Below, piece by piece: positions 48,727 through 60,681 of a stretch of 64,000 bases of DNA. Under the pieces are notes generated by a model. That model saw only the letters and a program-made list of their open reading frames with translations, was not told the origin of the DNA and made no database searches. Every line of letters starts with the position of its first letter. The first letter of the stretch is position 1. The stretch is from Cephalotus follicularis (Eukaryota; Streptophyta; Magnoliopsida; Oxalidales; Cephalotaceae): contig BDDD01000265.1 in assembly GCA_001972305.1 (NCBI GenBank), forward strand, positions 362,401-426,400, read 5' to 3'. The position numbers and the translations under genes are program-made.

Positions 48727-48738
48727 TGGTATTAGAGC
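48727..48738 (+). other. G: primer-binding site
   Basis: TGGTATTAGAGC, one base from the usual initiator tRNA-Met site, four bases after the LTR. Confidence 0.8.
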
Positions 48739-48902
48739 TTATATTCCTTTTATACGCTATTGCTAGGATACTATCCTTGGCAACCAAGTAAATTGATACT
48801 ACAATAGTGGTATTTGAGCATATTCCATATATGCTTAAACAATTAACGAATTGCTTCCTTGATATGATTACTAATGACATCATTTTGTATAGGAACCAAT
48901 TA

Positions 48903-50110
48903 TGGACGGAAGAAGAAGGCGTGGAAGGCCGAGAGTGGTTGAGGAGAATAATCCTCAAGGGGAGAATTTTCCACAAGCAGCAAATGTTCCCGCAGACGAG
49001 AGAGATCCGATGGTCCGTATTGTAGATTACTTTCAACAGCAGATGGCCTTTAATATGGCTAATGCGGAAGAGTTGCGCCGAAATTATGCGCAAGCTCAGC
49101 CATGACATAGGGCTCTTGACCAGTGCCCAGGGGAGGATAGTAATCAGTTTGGGAGAAACATTGAGAGATTCATGCGTCAGAATCCGCCCAGCTTCCGAGG
49201 AGAGCTAGATGCTACCATAGCTGAGAGGTGGCTACAAGACTTGGAGAAAATCTTTGAAGTAATGGACTGTATAGAGGAACAGAAATTAAAGTTTCCCGTG
49301 TATCATCTATGGGGAGAGGCCACTCACTGGTGGGAGATGGTCAAATCAAGGTGGGAGTCAGCTGGACTCCATGCCACATGGGAGAGATTCCAGACAGAAT
49401 TCCTCGATTCCTATGTACCCCGGGTTGAGCAAGAACGGAGGGAGACAGAGCTTCTTGAGTTACGTCAAGGAGAGATGACTATGGTCGAATACCAGGCCAG
49501 GTTTATGGAGCTATCCAGACATTCACCTTATCTGGTAGCCGATGAAGTGAAAAAGATACGGAGATTTCTGAGTGGTTTGCGACCGGATCTTCGGTCGAGG
49601 ATTAGGGCTATGGAGCTGGATACTTTTTCAGAGGTCGCTCAAAAAGCGAGGCTGCTGGAGAGCATATCCAGCGAGGACCGAGCAGAGAGGTCCTAAGCAC
49701 AAAAAAATAAACAGAGCCCGATGAGACCAGCTTCTTCGAAATGGCAAGGCAGTGGTTCACCAACGAAATCATCGAAGAACAGATCTGGGCAGGCTGCCAC
49801 ACAGGGTACTCCTAGCCAGGGGAGTAATGCGGGAACTGGAGCTTGTTATCACTGTGGTCGTAAAGGCCACTTACAGAAAGATTGCTGGAGGATGAACGGA
49901 TTATGTTTGAGGTGTGGGGCATCTGTCCATTCGGTGAGAGATTGCCTGAAGAGTCAGGCTACAACACCTACTGGACCAGCTAGTAGCAGCGGGGCCGCAG
50001 CAGGGCCTTCATAGCGAAGGGACACTGACAAGGGCATTGCGAAAGGTAGGTTTTTTACCCTTTCACAGACAGAGGTTCCAGAGTCTACCTCGGTTGTTGG
50101 AGGTACACTG
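48903..50110 (+). pseudogene. gag: G: gag remnant
   Basis: Starts with MDGRRRRGRPR at 48903, followed by the gag core (ERWLQDLEKIFEVM, THWWEMVKSRW, YVPRVEQERRE, RRFLSGLRPDLRSRI) at about 49.2-49.65 kb and zinc knuckles CYHCGRKGHLQKDC and CLRCGASVHSVRDC at about 49.85-49.95 kb. Closest to gag of C and D. Broken in places. Confidence 0.88.
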
Positions 50111-51093
50111 TATATTTATGGTTTTTCTGCTAGAGTGTTGATGGACCCTGGAGCATCACATTATTTTATTTCATCACAATCTGCATCATATTTAGATGTA
50201 ACACCAAACTGTATGCCATATACCTTGGATGTGAGTACACCTGCTGGAGTTTCCATGTATACATATACCGTATATAGGAGTTACGAGATGTCTATGACAG
50301 GCATTTCATTGTACGGGGACCTGATTGTATTGCCTATTCATGACTTTGATGTCATCTTGGGGATGGATTGGCTGTCAGCACATCATGCTTACATGGACTG
50401 CTACAGCAAGACTGTTGATTTTCGTCTGCCCGATGGTACTCTTTTCCAGTTTAAGGGAGACAAGGGGTTTTCTACACCGATTATATACTTCATCCGTGCA
50501 TCGAGGTATCTCGAGAAAGGATGTGAGGGATATCTTGCTTAAGTAATTGACCGGAGGAAAGAGAAGGGACTAAGTATAGAGGAAATTCCTATTGCAAGTG
50601 AATTTCCGGATGTGTTTCCTACAGACTTAGAGTCATTGCCACCAAGGAGTAATATGGAGTTTGTTATCGATCTTATACCAGGTACAACTCCTATTTCTAA
50701 AGCACCATATAGAATGGCTCCTACAGAATCAAGGGAACTGAAATTGCAGTTACAAGATCTGATCGATAAGGGTTTTATTCGACCTAGTGTTTCCCCTTGG
50801 GGTGCACCTGTACTGTTTGTGAAAAAGAAGGATGGATCAATGAGACTTTGTATCGATTACCGAATGTTGAACAAGGCAACGATTAAGAACAAGTATCCTC
50901 TACCACACATTGAGGAGTTGTTTGACCAGTTGCAAGGAGCGAGAGTGTTCTCGAAACTAGATTTGAGGTCGGGTTATAACCAGTTAAGGGTGAGGGAAGG
51001 AGATATTGAGAAGACTGCTTTCTGGACAAGGTATGGTCACTACGAGTTCCTCGTGATGCCTTTTGGTGTTACCAATGCACCAGCTGCGTTCAT

Positions 51094-52744
51094 TGTTAGA
51101 TATAGTGACCCGACAAGCCATCAGATGGGTTGTTACATTATATCTTACCATGTATAGAACAATCTTATTCTTATATATATGATGCGTGCTAAAATTTGTT
51201 ATGGCTATATCACTTGTATTTTATCACATAATTGAAGTAGTTTAATTATTACCTACTTATACCAGTGATGCCATGACATAAGGTTGGATGCCTGGCATGG
51301 AGGCTGTGAGACTGGTTACCTTATTCCTTATGTCAAACTTGTTCCAAGTCATAGGTTCACAGTTTACCAAAGGTCCTAGTAATGATCAGATATTTTAGCC
51401 ATTGAGGTACTATCTATGGTTGACACATATCCTTATCCTAGACCTCAATCGGGCCAAGTATGACAAGGGATTATAGTGAACACGAACCGACAACTTAGAA
51501 AATCTAGGGTTAATGAGGTGTGTAATAAATTATGTGGAAATTAATTAGATTAATTTTTCTAGATGGATAATATTAGATATTATTCCGAGAGCATTTAAAT
51601 GATCTGGGATCATTTAGAATGGCTAAACTGGACCCGAGGGGTATTTTGGTAATTTATGAACACCTCTCATTTTAACCAAGATTTTAAAGGGTCCCTGCCT
51701 TATAATGATTAGATCTTTAATATGTTGGACATATTAAGTCTTGGTGTTAAATATAGGTTGTGTGGATTTTACATTTTGTGGAAACACATATGTTTGATCT
51801 TACTCAACCAATATTCGAAGGATACACGAGATCACTAAAAGAGTTAGACTCTTTATGCTTGACTGGCCAAAACGCGTCGATGTCTTTTACAAAGACGTCG
51901 ATGCCTTTATCTGATAAAGACGTCGATGTCTTTTAGAAAGCATCGATGTGTTTTTAGTGCCACGTTGCATAGGCGTCGACGTCCTTGGGAAGGCGTCGAC
52001 GTCTTTGAGCAGAACGTGCAACCTGTGCACGACCTCACTTCGTGGGCACTACTTCTCTCACATCCTTAGCCGGTTTCTTTTGATTCTACACGTTTTAGAA
52101 ACGTGGGAATCATGGCTTCGGACTCCCAGGGAGTGAAGTCCATGATTCTAAGTGAATGGGAGATTGGGAGAGAGAATTGTAGGCTGGTTATAAGCATTTC
52201 TGGAGAAAATGGAAAACAAGGTTGAGACATTTTTGCTGGGCAATTGACCTCAAATTCTTCTCTGTATGTGAGTGTTCCTTCATTTGATAAACACCAAGCA
52301 AAGGCTTATCTATGGTGGATTGATTATTGACTTCATTGGTCATAATCAATACTCCTTTTCTAAGCTAAGTGAGAGAGAGTGTGGGTTCAAGCACTTTGAT
52401 CTTGCTGGTTGGATTATTTGCTGTTCCTGAGGCTTGGAGGAGATCGAAGGGAATCTACTTCAAGCTTGTAGTGGCAAAGAACGAAGGAGCCAACACCCAC
52501 TGGTATAAACTCTTGGTCCTTCTTCCTAATACCATGCTTGTGTGTCACCATTGGATGCAATGGTGACACCAATTCAATTTAGTAGATGCTGTGGTGATCC
52601 ATGTGATCTGTGGACATTTCATTATGGATTGGTTTATGTTTTATTGGGTGTTCTTCCGCTGCATGATTGTATGTTTAAAGTTTTAATCTACACCCTACAC
52701 ACCTTAGTCCATCAATGACATTGGACTCGGTATATCCGATAACA
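51094..52744 (+). repeat. L: 5' LTR
   Basis: 1651 bp bounded by TGTTAG and TAACA, with the primer site four bases downstream. It includes a GTCGA-type cluster at 51876-52000 (51876, 51897, 51922, 51942, 51975, 51995; steps 21, 25, 20, 33, 20). Confidence 0.8.
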
Positions 52745-52748
52745 TCAG

Positions 52749-52760
52749 TGGTATCAGAGC
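52749..52760 (+). other. L: primer-binding site
   Basis: TGGTATCAGAGC, an exact match to the standard initiator tRNA-Met site. Confidence 0.87.
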
Positions 52761-53909
52761 ATCCCACATCATCCTTAATTGAATATGTATGCCTTAGATG
52801 ATGTACTGATTAATAGTTTAATCATTGGATATGTTTTTGTGATCAAACTAAATTTTCTAAGTGCCCTAATGAAAATTGCATGAAATTGAATTTCATTGAG
52901 TTTTTATGCTGGGAATGTTGTTTAAATGTGTTTAGAATTAAGTTTGGAACATGCATAGTGCATTTCTGAATGCCAGAATGGTATATTCCATAGTCTAAAC
53001 CATTGATTTCAGTATTTTTCAAAATGCAGAAAATGCCCAGGGGGCTATGGACGTCGACGTCTTTGGTAAGACGTCGATGTCATGTTCAAATTCCCAGGCT
53101 AGACATCGACGTTCTTGATAGACGTCGATGTCTGGATCATCTTTTGTGAAACGCGTCGATGTTCTTGGTAGACGTCGACGCCTTTTTAAACTGTTCTTGT
53201 AAAACGCATTGATGCTCTGTTTTTGCATCGACGCCTTGTTCATGTTTACCCAGAAAACACGTCGATGCCTTTGGTAAGGCGTCGACGTCTTTTATAAAAA
53301 AAAAACTGTTTTTTAATAAAATTGGATTTTATACATTTTGGCACTTGGAAAATTAAAAATCATTGCTTGATTTAGTGGGAGTTTGGTCAATTAATAATCA
53401 TTGAATTAAATTGTGTAATTGGTTATCATTTATGGCATTTGTTTTATTTGTGGTTTTATTATTTTGGATATAATATAGATCTTATGCACAATGGATGGCC
53501 CGAAAAGGACTTTGACCTAGTTAATGTTTTCTTTGTGTTAATGGATTTATTTATTTATTATCTTTAAAGGTCTGTAATAAGGTGTCTGCGTGCATCATTT
53601 ATTTTTCCTTACTTTTATTATTTCTCCTTGTAATTTGTAAAATGTATTTTTTCCTTTTGAAAAATGTAATGTTCTTTTTGTAAAAGAAGACCATGCAAGG
53701 TGAGATAGAGGAAAGGAGAAATGAAGTACAAGATTTTTGAAGGCCATGTATGCATGGTTAATGTTGTAATAAATAGATTTAAATCATTACACCTAGGAAG
53801 ACCTAGTAATGACTTTGGGCTCAAGTCATTACTAATTTTGTCCTGGCCAATTCATTGACATATTTTAGAAATATGTCCAAGGTGCATAAGATAATCGTCT
53901 TGCATGATA
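52761..53909 (+). other. L: internal region with regular GTCGA array, non-coding
   Basis: No reading frame with a known domain. A run of five doublets at 53053/53073, 53105/53124, 53155/53174, 53208/53227 and 53261/53281 has within-pair steps of 19-20 bp and pair-to-pair steps of 50-53 bp, while the sequences between pairs differ. Confidence 0.8.
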
Positions 53910-54360
53910 CTAGTAATGATCAGATATTTTAGCCATTGAGGTACTATCTAGGGTTGACACATATCCTTACCCTAGACCTCAATCGGGGCCAAGTATGACA
54001 AGGGATTATAGTGCACACGAACCGACAACTTAGAAAATCTAGGGTTAATGAGGTGTGTAATAAATTATGGGAAAATTAATTAGATTAATTTTTCTATATG
54101 GATAATATTATATATTATTCCAAGAGCGTTTAAATGATCTGGGATCATTTAGAATGGCTAAACCGGACCCGAGGGGTATTTCGGTAATTTTTGAACACCT
54201 CTCGTTTTAACCAAGATTTTAAAGGGTCCCTGCCTTATAATGATTAGATCTTTAATATGTTGGACATATTAAGTCTTGGTGTTAAATATCGGTTGTGTGG
54301 ATTTTACATTTTGTGGAAACACATATGTTTGATCTTACTCAACCAATATTCGAAGGATAC
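53910..54360 (+). repeat. L: partial second LTR copy
   Basis: 451 bp, nearly identical to 51376-51825 in the same orientation. G's pol sequence resumes immediately after it. Confidence 0.85.
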
Positions 54361-56291
54361 CGCTCCTATTTTGGCGTTGCCCAAGGGTAACGAGGACCTT
54401 GCTGTATACAGCGATGCATCGGGTAAGGGCTTGGGTTGCGTATTAATGCAACGGGATAGAGTGATCGCTTATGCTTCACGAAAGCTAAAGCCATACGAAG
54501 AGAATTACCCAACACATGATCTCGAACTAGCTGCGATTGTGTTTGCTCTTCAGAAATGGAGACATTACTTGTATGGGGCACAGTTTGAGATTTTTACTAA
54601 TCACAAGAGTCTAAGATACCTGTTCTATCAAGATGCACTGAATATGAGGCAGCAAAGGTGGGTAGAGTTCTTTAAAGACTATGACTGCAGTATCCAGTAT
54701 CATCCGGGAAAGGCGAATGTGGTTTCAGATGTCTTAAGTCGCAAGGCCATGATTATCAGTACGATGGTGTCGCAATGGAAAATGTTGGAAGATCTCCAAG
54801 AGTGGTTTCCGTCTACTCAGTCACCGGGGATCTTTGTGGCTGACATGTGGGTACGACCTGTGTTACTCGACCACATAAGGGATGCACAACAACGTGATCC
54901 TGAATTGCAGCGGATTCGAGAGAATCTGGATTCGGAGTTTGATTTTCGAGTACACGCCGATGGTATTCTGAAATTTCGGGGACGGGTGTGTCTTCCGAAT
55001 GATAGCGAGTTGAAGAGTGAGTTGCTTTACGGGGCTCATAAGTCCCGGTACAGTATCCATCCTGGTAGCACCAAAATGTATCGAGATATGAAGAAGACTT
55101 ACTGGTGGTCTGGCATGAAGAGCAAAATCGCCGAATATGTCGCGAAGTGTTTGACTTGCCAGAGGGTCAAGGCTGAATACCAAAAACTGGCAGGACTGTT
55201 GCAGTCATTACTAGTGGCGGTGTGGAAATGGGAACACATCACGATGGACTTTGTTTCTGGATTTCCACTGACTAGGAACCGTCATAATGCCGTGTGGGTT
55301 ATTGTTGATAGACTCACCAAATCAGCACACTTTTTTCCTACACACGTCACTGATTGAGCGAGCAAGTTGGCTCGATTATATGTGAAGGAGATTGTGAGAC
55401 TGCACGGTGTCCCAGTGAGCATCGTTTGCGATAGGGATTCGATCTTCACTTCCAAGTTCTGGAAGAGATTCCAGACAGCCTTCGGAATGAGATTGAATCT
55501 TAGTACTGCTTTTCACCCTCAAACAGATGGACAGTCAGAGCGTACCATCCAAACCTTGGAGGATATGCTTCGGGCTTGTGTGATCGATTTTGCTGGGACC
55601 TGGGAAGACCATATTCCTCTTATAGACTTTTCTTATAATAACAGCTATCATTCGAGTATTGGTATGGCTCCATACGAGGCACTGTATGGGAGGAGTGTAG
55701 GTCACCCATCTGTTGGGACGAGGTTGGTGAACGACCATTGCTTGGGTCGGATTTGGTGGAGGAGACTTCGGAGAAGTCAAGTTCATCAAAGAGAAGTTGC
55801 TAGCAGCACAGAGTCGGCAAAAGAGCTATGTCGACAGTGTGAAGAGAAGGCCTTTGACCTTCAGTGTTGGAGATCACGTGTTTTTGAAGGTATCTCCGTG
55901 GAAAGGGGTGCAAAGATTCGGGAAGAAGGGAAAGTTAGCGCCACGCTATATTGGTCCTTTTGAGATTCTGGAGAGGGTTGGGGAGGTATCTTATCAAGTA
56001 GCCTTGCCTCCTACTTTGTCGGGCGTACATGATGTCTTCCATGTATCGATGCTACGAGGTTATATCCGAGATCCATCACATGTCCTGGATTGTGACTCAT
56101 TTACGGTAAGGTAGGATCTTTCTTGCGAGGAGTCACCCGTGAGAATCTTGGATTGGAAGACACAAGTATTGAGGAACCCGACCATTTCGATGGCAAAGGT
56201 TCAGTGGCAGTTTCATCGACCGGATGAAGCAACTTGGGAACGTGAGGATGATATCCGAGAACGTTACCCGTATTTGTTTTAGTATTGTGTT

Positions 56292-56327
56292 AATTTTGAG
56301 GACAAAATTTCTTGAAGGAGGGGTGGA
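56292..56327 (+). other. G: hairpin and polypurine tract
   Basis: Stem AATTTTG / CAAAATT with loop AGGA (56292-56309), then TTGAAGGAGGGGTGGA up to the LTR. Confidence 0.75.
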
Positions 56328-59054
56328 CGTAACGCCCGGGATATTCGTTATTGTAATATTTCGTTTTAAGATGTAATCTTATGATTGAATTAATGAAAAT
56401 ATCGGAGATTTCAACTTCAATGATGTTTTCCAAACTCTAAATATTGTTTTTGGGAAAGGAATGTGTATGTTAAACTAAAACGGCTCAGTTTGGGGTAAAA
56501 GCGTCGACGCCTTTGTAAAGACGTCGATGCCTATGGGAACAAAGGGCGCACGTGAATGCATGTACATGCACGTCGATGTAGACGAAGACATCGACACCCT
56601 CGTATGAAAGAGGAAAATACATCGACGTCTAAGGAAGACGTCGACGTCTTTGAAAAGAATATCAGTCGCGTTATGCACTGACAGAATAACATGCAAAGGG
56701 ACAACTTTTGAGGCATCATCCAGGCATCTTGACATTCACAAAGCGACGTGTTGAGCATGCTGGTGTGTTTCCAGGCATGCTCCAAAATGTGTCCTTCACC
56801 TAGTGCATGCAAAAAGGATTGCCATCTTCATCTGCAACCTGTAGAAAGGGAAAGGAAAGGAACCAAAACAGGAAGGAGAGAGGAGAGCACGGGTGTGTAT
56901 GGGTGCATGTGAACCAAGAGAGAAGGAAAGGATTCCTACCAGCATAAAACACCTCTTCCTTCCCTTCCTTCTCAGCTAAACGCTGTGAGAAAGAAAAAGG
57001 AAAGAGATCAGAGAGTTGGGAGAAAACCGGAAGGAAAAGTGAGAGGGATTCGACCATTGTTGAACCTTGGAACTCCTGGGATTGCAACTGTGGACGAATC
57101 TTGGAGCTACTGAGACCGAATTCTTGGAACACAAAGATGTGGACTTTCAAGGTTTCTAACTTGAAACCATAGGTAGGGGAAAGTGGTGAACTTTATACAT
57201 GCATTTTGAGTTTTAAGATAATGAAATGCCATTGATGAATTGCATGTTAATGGGTGAATTAAAATCCTTGGATTTGTTGTTATGACTGCTGTGATGTACG
57301 GAGTAACCATGCATGTGTAATTTACATGAATATTCGAATTGGCTTGTGTAAAGGATGGATTGGTAATGTCTGGTGTGTTAAAACCATGGAGATGACGTTC
57401 TGGGCTGCATAGGCGTCGATGCCTACATAAAGACGTCGATGCCTTCGTGTGTGAAAACGATAGACGTCGATGTTTTGGTAGAACATCGACGCCTTTTCTG
57501 GAAATCGCAGAACCTTAGTGTTCGTTGTGGACGGTGAAATGCCTGCCTTTGATTGCCTGACTTGTTCATGAATTGATATTTGGTTACGTATTTTGATAAC
57601 AAGTAGCACATCTTACACGGTGAGAGGATGAGATTGCTTGTGTGAAGGTTTAAGGGTCAGATTCTTCCCCCTGTAATCAAGGTTTGTGAACTGATACCTC
57701 CTGGTATCATGAAGACATCGACGTCTTTGGAAAAGCACCGATGTCTTTGTTCCTAAAATGCCTGGGAATAACTACACGAAGTGTTGGCGCCTTAGAGTAA
57801 ATACGTCGACGCCCAGGGGATAAGTGTCGACGCTTATTCCCCTGTTTGAAAAGGTTTTACTCGAATGGGACCCGTTAGACCCGAAACAACTCTAGAAACG
57901 ATCCTAGATGCATTCTGAGCATGTGTTTGCATTGTTACTGAACTGTGAATTGAATTATGGTTGATTGCTAAAAAGTGTTAACCATTTTGAAAAGCTTGCA
58001 TGATTATTATAATCATTAATTGTACGAAAATGTATATTTGCCATATATATATATATATATTTTCAAATGACTGGGGAAAGTATTTTCCAAAGACGGTGAA
58101 GTGTTTAAAGGATTGATTATACAATCGAACTGTATTGTTTTAAGTTTTAAACCTATCACAACCTGAGAACGGAGTAATATATTTTAAACAAATATATTTG
58201 ATCAAGTAATTATATTTTATTGCTTGACTTGTACTGTATGGTGTTTGTGCTTGTTGATTAATAGCTGCTGTGCTAGTAACCTGTTGATTGTTTAGCCGTC
58301 TTGCTAAGCAACCTGTACGGAGGACTTGCCTCAAACCGTTCGCAAACCGGGATGGGGTAAGAGTGCATGACGTTGGGGCCAGGAGGTGGAGACGGTCGTG
58401 ACGTCTTGTTTGTCTGGTTCCTTTTGGGACATACTTACTGCTTGTGTTGATGTAGCCTTATGAGGTTATACCTGTATTGTAAACATGCATATACTTTGCA
58501 TATGTATATACTGCGATATATATACACTGTACCACATCATGATGCATTCATTCATGATACTCATTATCATATACCTCGAACTGCATTTATGAGTTTATTC
58601 ACTTAGCCGAGTGAGGACAAAGGCTAATCCCCTACTGTAACAGATTGATGGAGTGGGATTTGATATGGAGCACGCAAAGAGACTTAAGGAGAAGACTGAA
58701 TTGTTTCTCTATGATTATGTTATCTGGATTAATGAACAATGATTTGTTAATTGGATTATTGTAACGTGGAATTTATATCTGTCATGTATTGATGGATACC
58801 GTGGTTTATTTCATTTCGTACTGTATTATCTCGCTCCGTTTATGGGCGATCGACAATGATGTTGGGTTTTTATATAAACATTTTGGGTATCACGTAGTAT
58901 GGGATACGTGATACATATTTAAATTAAGCTTATTTCATGTTATTGCTTCCGCTATTGAAAGTTTTTGTTTTTACGTAAAATCGCATAAGCTGAATTATGT
59001 TGGTTGATTGCTTTACCGCTTAATGTTGTCTCGATATGGAAACGGGGTGTGACA
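56328..59054 (+). repeat. G: 3' LTR
   Basis: 2727 bp, from CGTAACGCCC to GGGGTGTGACA, followed by TAGCA. It preserves the pre-insertion site of the solo E LTR and all three GTCGAC-type arrays. Confidence 0.93.
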
Positions 59055-59059
59055 TAGCA

Positions 59060-59420
59060 TGACCTAATCTCCTATGCCATAACCAACTATCAACATTGTT
59101 TATAGAGACAAGACATTTAATAGTTTGAAAATCAAGACTTTTTAAATTTATAACATAAACATTATCTTGTCTATATCCAATAAACTTGATTGAATTATCA
59201 AAGACATTAACTACTATGCAATGTGTCTTTTCGAATGTGACTCTATAACCTTTGTCACACAATTGACTTATGCTAAGAAGGTTATGTTTGAGTCCCTTGA
59301 CATACAAGACATTATCAATAGAGGTTGAAGAGTTTTTACCTATGGTGCCAACTCCTTCAATTTCTCTTTTGCATCGTCTCCGAACGTCACTTGTCCTCCA
59401 TCTTTTGGTTTTAGGGTGAT
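59060..59420 (-). pseudogene. pol: K: gag-pre-integrase segment
   Basis: Carries YVKGLKHNLLSISQLCDKGY and WLWHRRLGHA, the conserved segment just before copia integrases. G's insertion at 59054 separates it from the integrase at 43.36-43.69 kb. Confidence 0.85.
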
Positions 59421-59499
59421 GAACTAATTTTTGTCACCCGCCATATGTTTGGAGTAGCCACTGTACATATACCATTGATTGGTTTTGGCCCTTTAAGTG

Positions 59500-60665
59500 C
59501 TCCTACAAAAAGCATAATCATGTTGATTTCTTTGGTACCCAAATGACTTTGGGTCCTTTAAGGTTAGTTGGTATAGTTCCTTTCGGAACCCAAATCTTTT
59601 TAACATTTATACTATACTTTCTATGCCAACAAACACTTGATATATGTCCAATTTTGCCACAAAAATTACAAGAAACTACATACTTTTTATTCCAACATTT
59701 ACTAGCTATATGTCTATTTTTGCCACAAAAATTACAAGGAACAACATTATCAATTTTCTTTCTATCTAACAAATTTTCAAAATGTTTAACCTTGTTCATT
59801 TCGTTGAAGCCTAAACCGGCTCTATCGAAAACACATCTTTGAACGCCTAGTATTCTATCTAATTTATCACTACTACTAGAAAATTTTGAAAACGTTTTCA
59901 TTAGCGTGTCTACTTCAATTTTAAGTTTTTCATTTTCTTCCTTGAAATCAGTTGATAATTCTAAAGACATATTTAAGATATATAATTCATTTCTCAATGA
60001 TGCATTTTCTTTAGATAAACAACTAATTTCTTTTTTCAACAATCCTATTTCTTCCTTTTTAGATTCATTTTCATTCATTGAAGAAATATTGATTTTTAGT
60101 TCATTGTTTTCAATAGTCAAACATTTAATCTTATTCTTTAAAGAGGAAATGATCGAAGTATACCTATCTACAACTTCTATAATTCATCATAGCTTACCTC
60201 ATTTCCTTCTTTGCTTGCATCTTCTTCATCGCTTTCGCTTTCAGATACTTCTCTTGCCATTAGACACAAACTTGTTACTTCATCATTGTTTTCTTCATAG
60301 ATATGCTCCAACTTATCCCATATTTCTTTGGCCATAATACAAGATAAAATATGATCAAACACGTTGGAATTCAAAGCACAAAACATTAAACGTTTAGCCT
60401 TCGCATTTAATCTCAACATTTCTTTCTCATTATATCTATTTCTTGATTTGGATACATTTTCTTTTGGCAATTCTAGACCAAAAACAATTATATCCCAAAG
60501 ATCATAATCAATGGATTTAATGAATGAAGTCATTTTAACTTTCCATTCATTATAATTATTACCATCAAAGAAAGGAGACATGTTAACAAAACGACTAACA
60601 TTATCATTAACAATTGAAAAGGTTGTCATGGATTGATCTAACTCAACTAAGATAAATATTAGAAA
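59500..60665 (-). pseudogene. gag: K: gag remnant
   Basis: Right to left on the minus strand: a copia gag (UBN2-like) core with FFDGNNYNEWKVKM, KEIWDKLEHIYEE and an acidic stretch SESESDEEDASKEG (about 60.2-60.6 kb), a long Glu/Lys-rich probable coiled coil (about 59.8-60.1 kb), then two zinc knuckles CNFCGKNRHIASKC and CNFCGKIGHISSVC (about 59.6-59.75 kb). The coiled coil and paired knuckles fit Sirevirus-type gag. Broken once or a few times. Confidence 0.83.
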
Positions 60666-60667
60666 CC

Positions 60668-60679
60668 GCTCTGATACCA
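60668..60679 (-). other. K: primer-binding site
   Basis: Minus-strand TGGTATCAGAGC two bases from the LTR; exact match to the initiator tRNA-Met site. Confidence 0.88.
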
Positions 60680-60681
60680 AA

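Larger units (their letters stand above)
51094..54360 (+). mobile_element. Element L: copia-like non-coding LTR element inside G's pol
   Basis: 5' LTR 51094-52744 (TGTTAG...TAACA), primer site 52749-52760, non-coding internal region to about 53909, then a second, partial copy of the LTR at 53910-54360 that nearly duplicates 51376-51825. No gag or pol domain is visible. Same family as I, opposite orientation. It is not a whole element; I could not find a target duplication. The near-identity of the two LTR segments points to a recent insertion. Confidence 0.78.
50120..56281 (+). pseudogene. pol: G: pol remnant, interrupted by L
   Basis: Protease (MDPGASHYF, about 50.14 kb), reverse transcriptase (CIDYRMLNK about 50.86 kb) up to the L insertion at 51094, then from 54361 RNase H ([24 protein letters not shown]), integrase zinc region ending CLTCQRVK (about 55.15 kb), integrase core (VIVDRLTKS about 55.3 kb, [10 protein letters not shown] about 55.52 kb) and a chromodomain tail near 56.15-56.28 kb. 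Not expected to function. Confidence 0.88.
43691..59054 (+). mobile_element. Element G: Ty3/gypsy chromovirus (Tekay/Del type)
   Basis: 5' LTR 43691-48722 (including the solo E LTR), primer site 48727-48738, gag-pol remnant 48903-56281 interrupted by L, hairpin and polypurine tract 56292-56327, 3' LTR 56328-59054. Target duplication TAGCA at 43686-43690 and 59055-59059. Without the E insertion the LTRs are 2754 and 2727 bp and differ by about 3-5 percent in sampled stretches, suggesting 1-2 Myr. Coding is broken in about half a dozen places besides L. Confidence 0.94.

Noticed and set aside
60668-60679. tRNA-like matches at the TGGTATCAGAGC sites
   Set aside because: Only about 12 bases match the tRNA 3' end; these are primer-binding sites, not tRNA genes.
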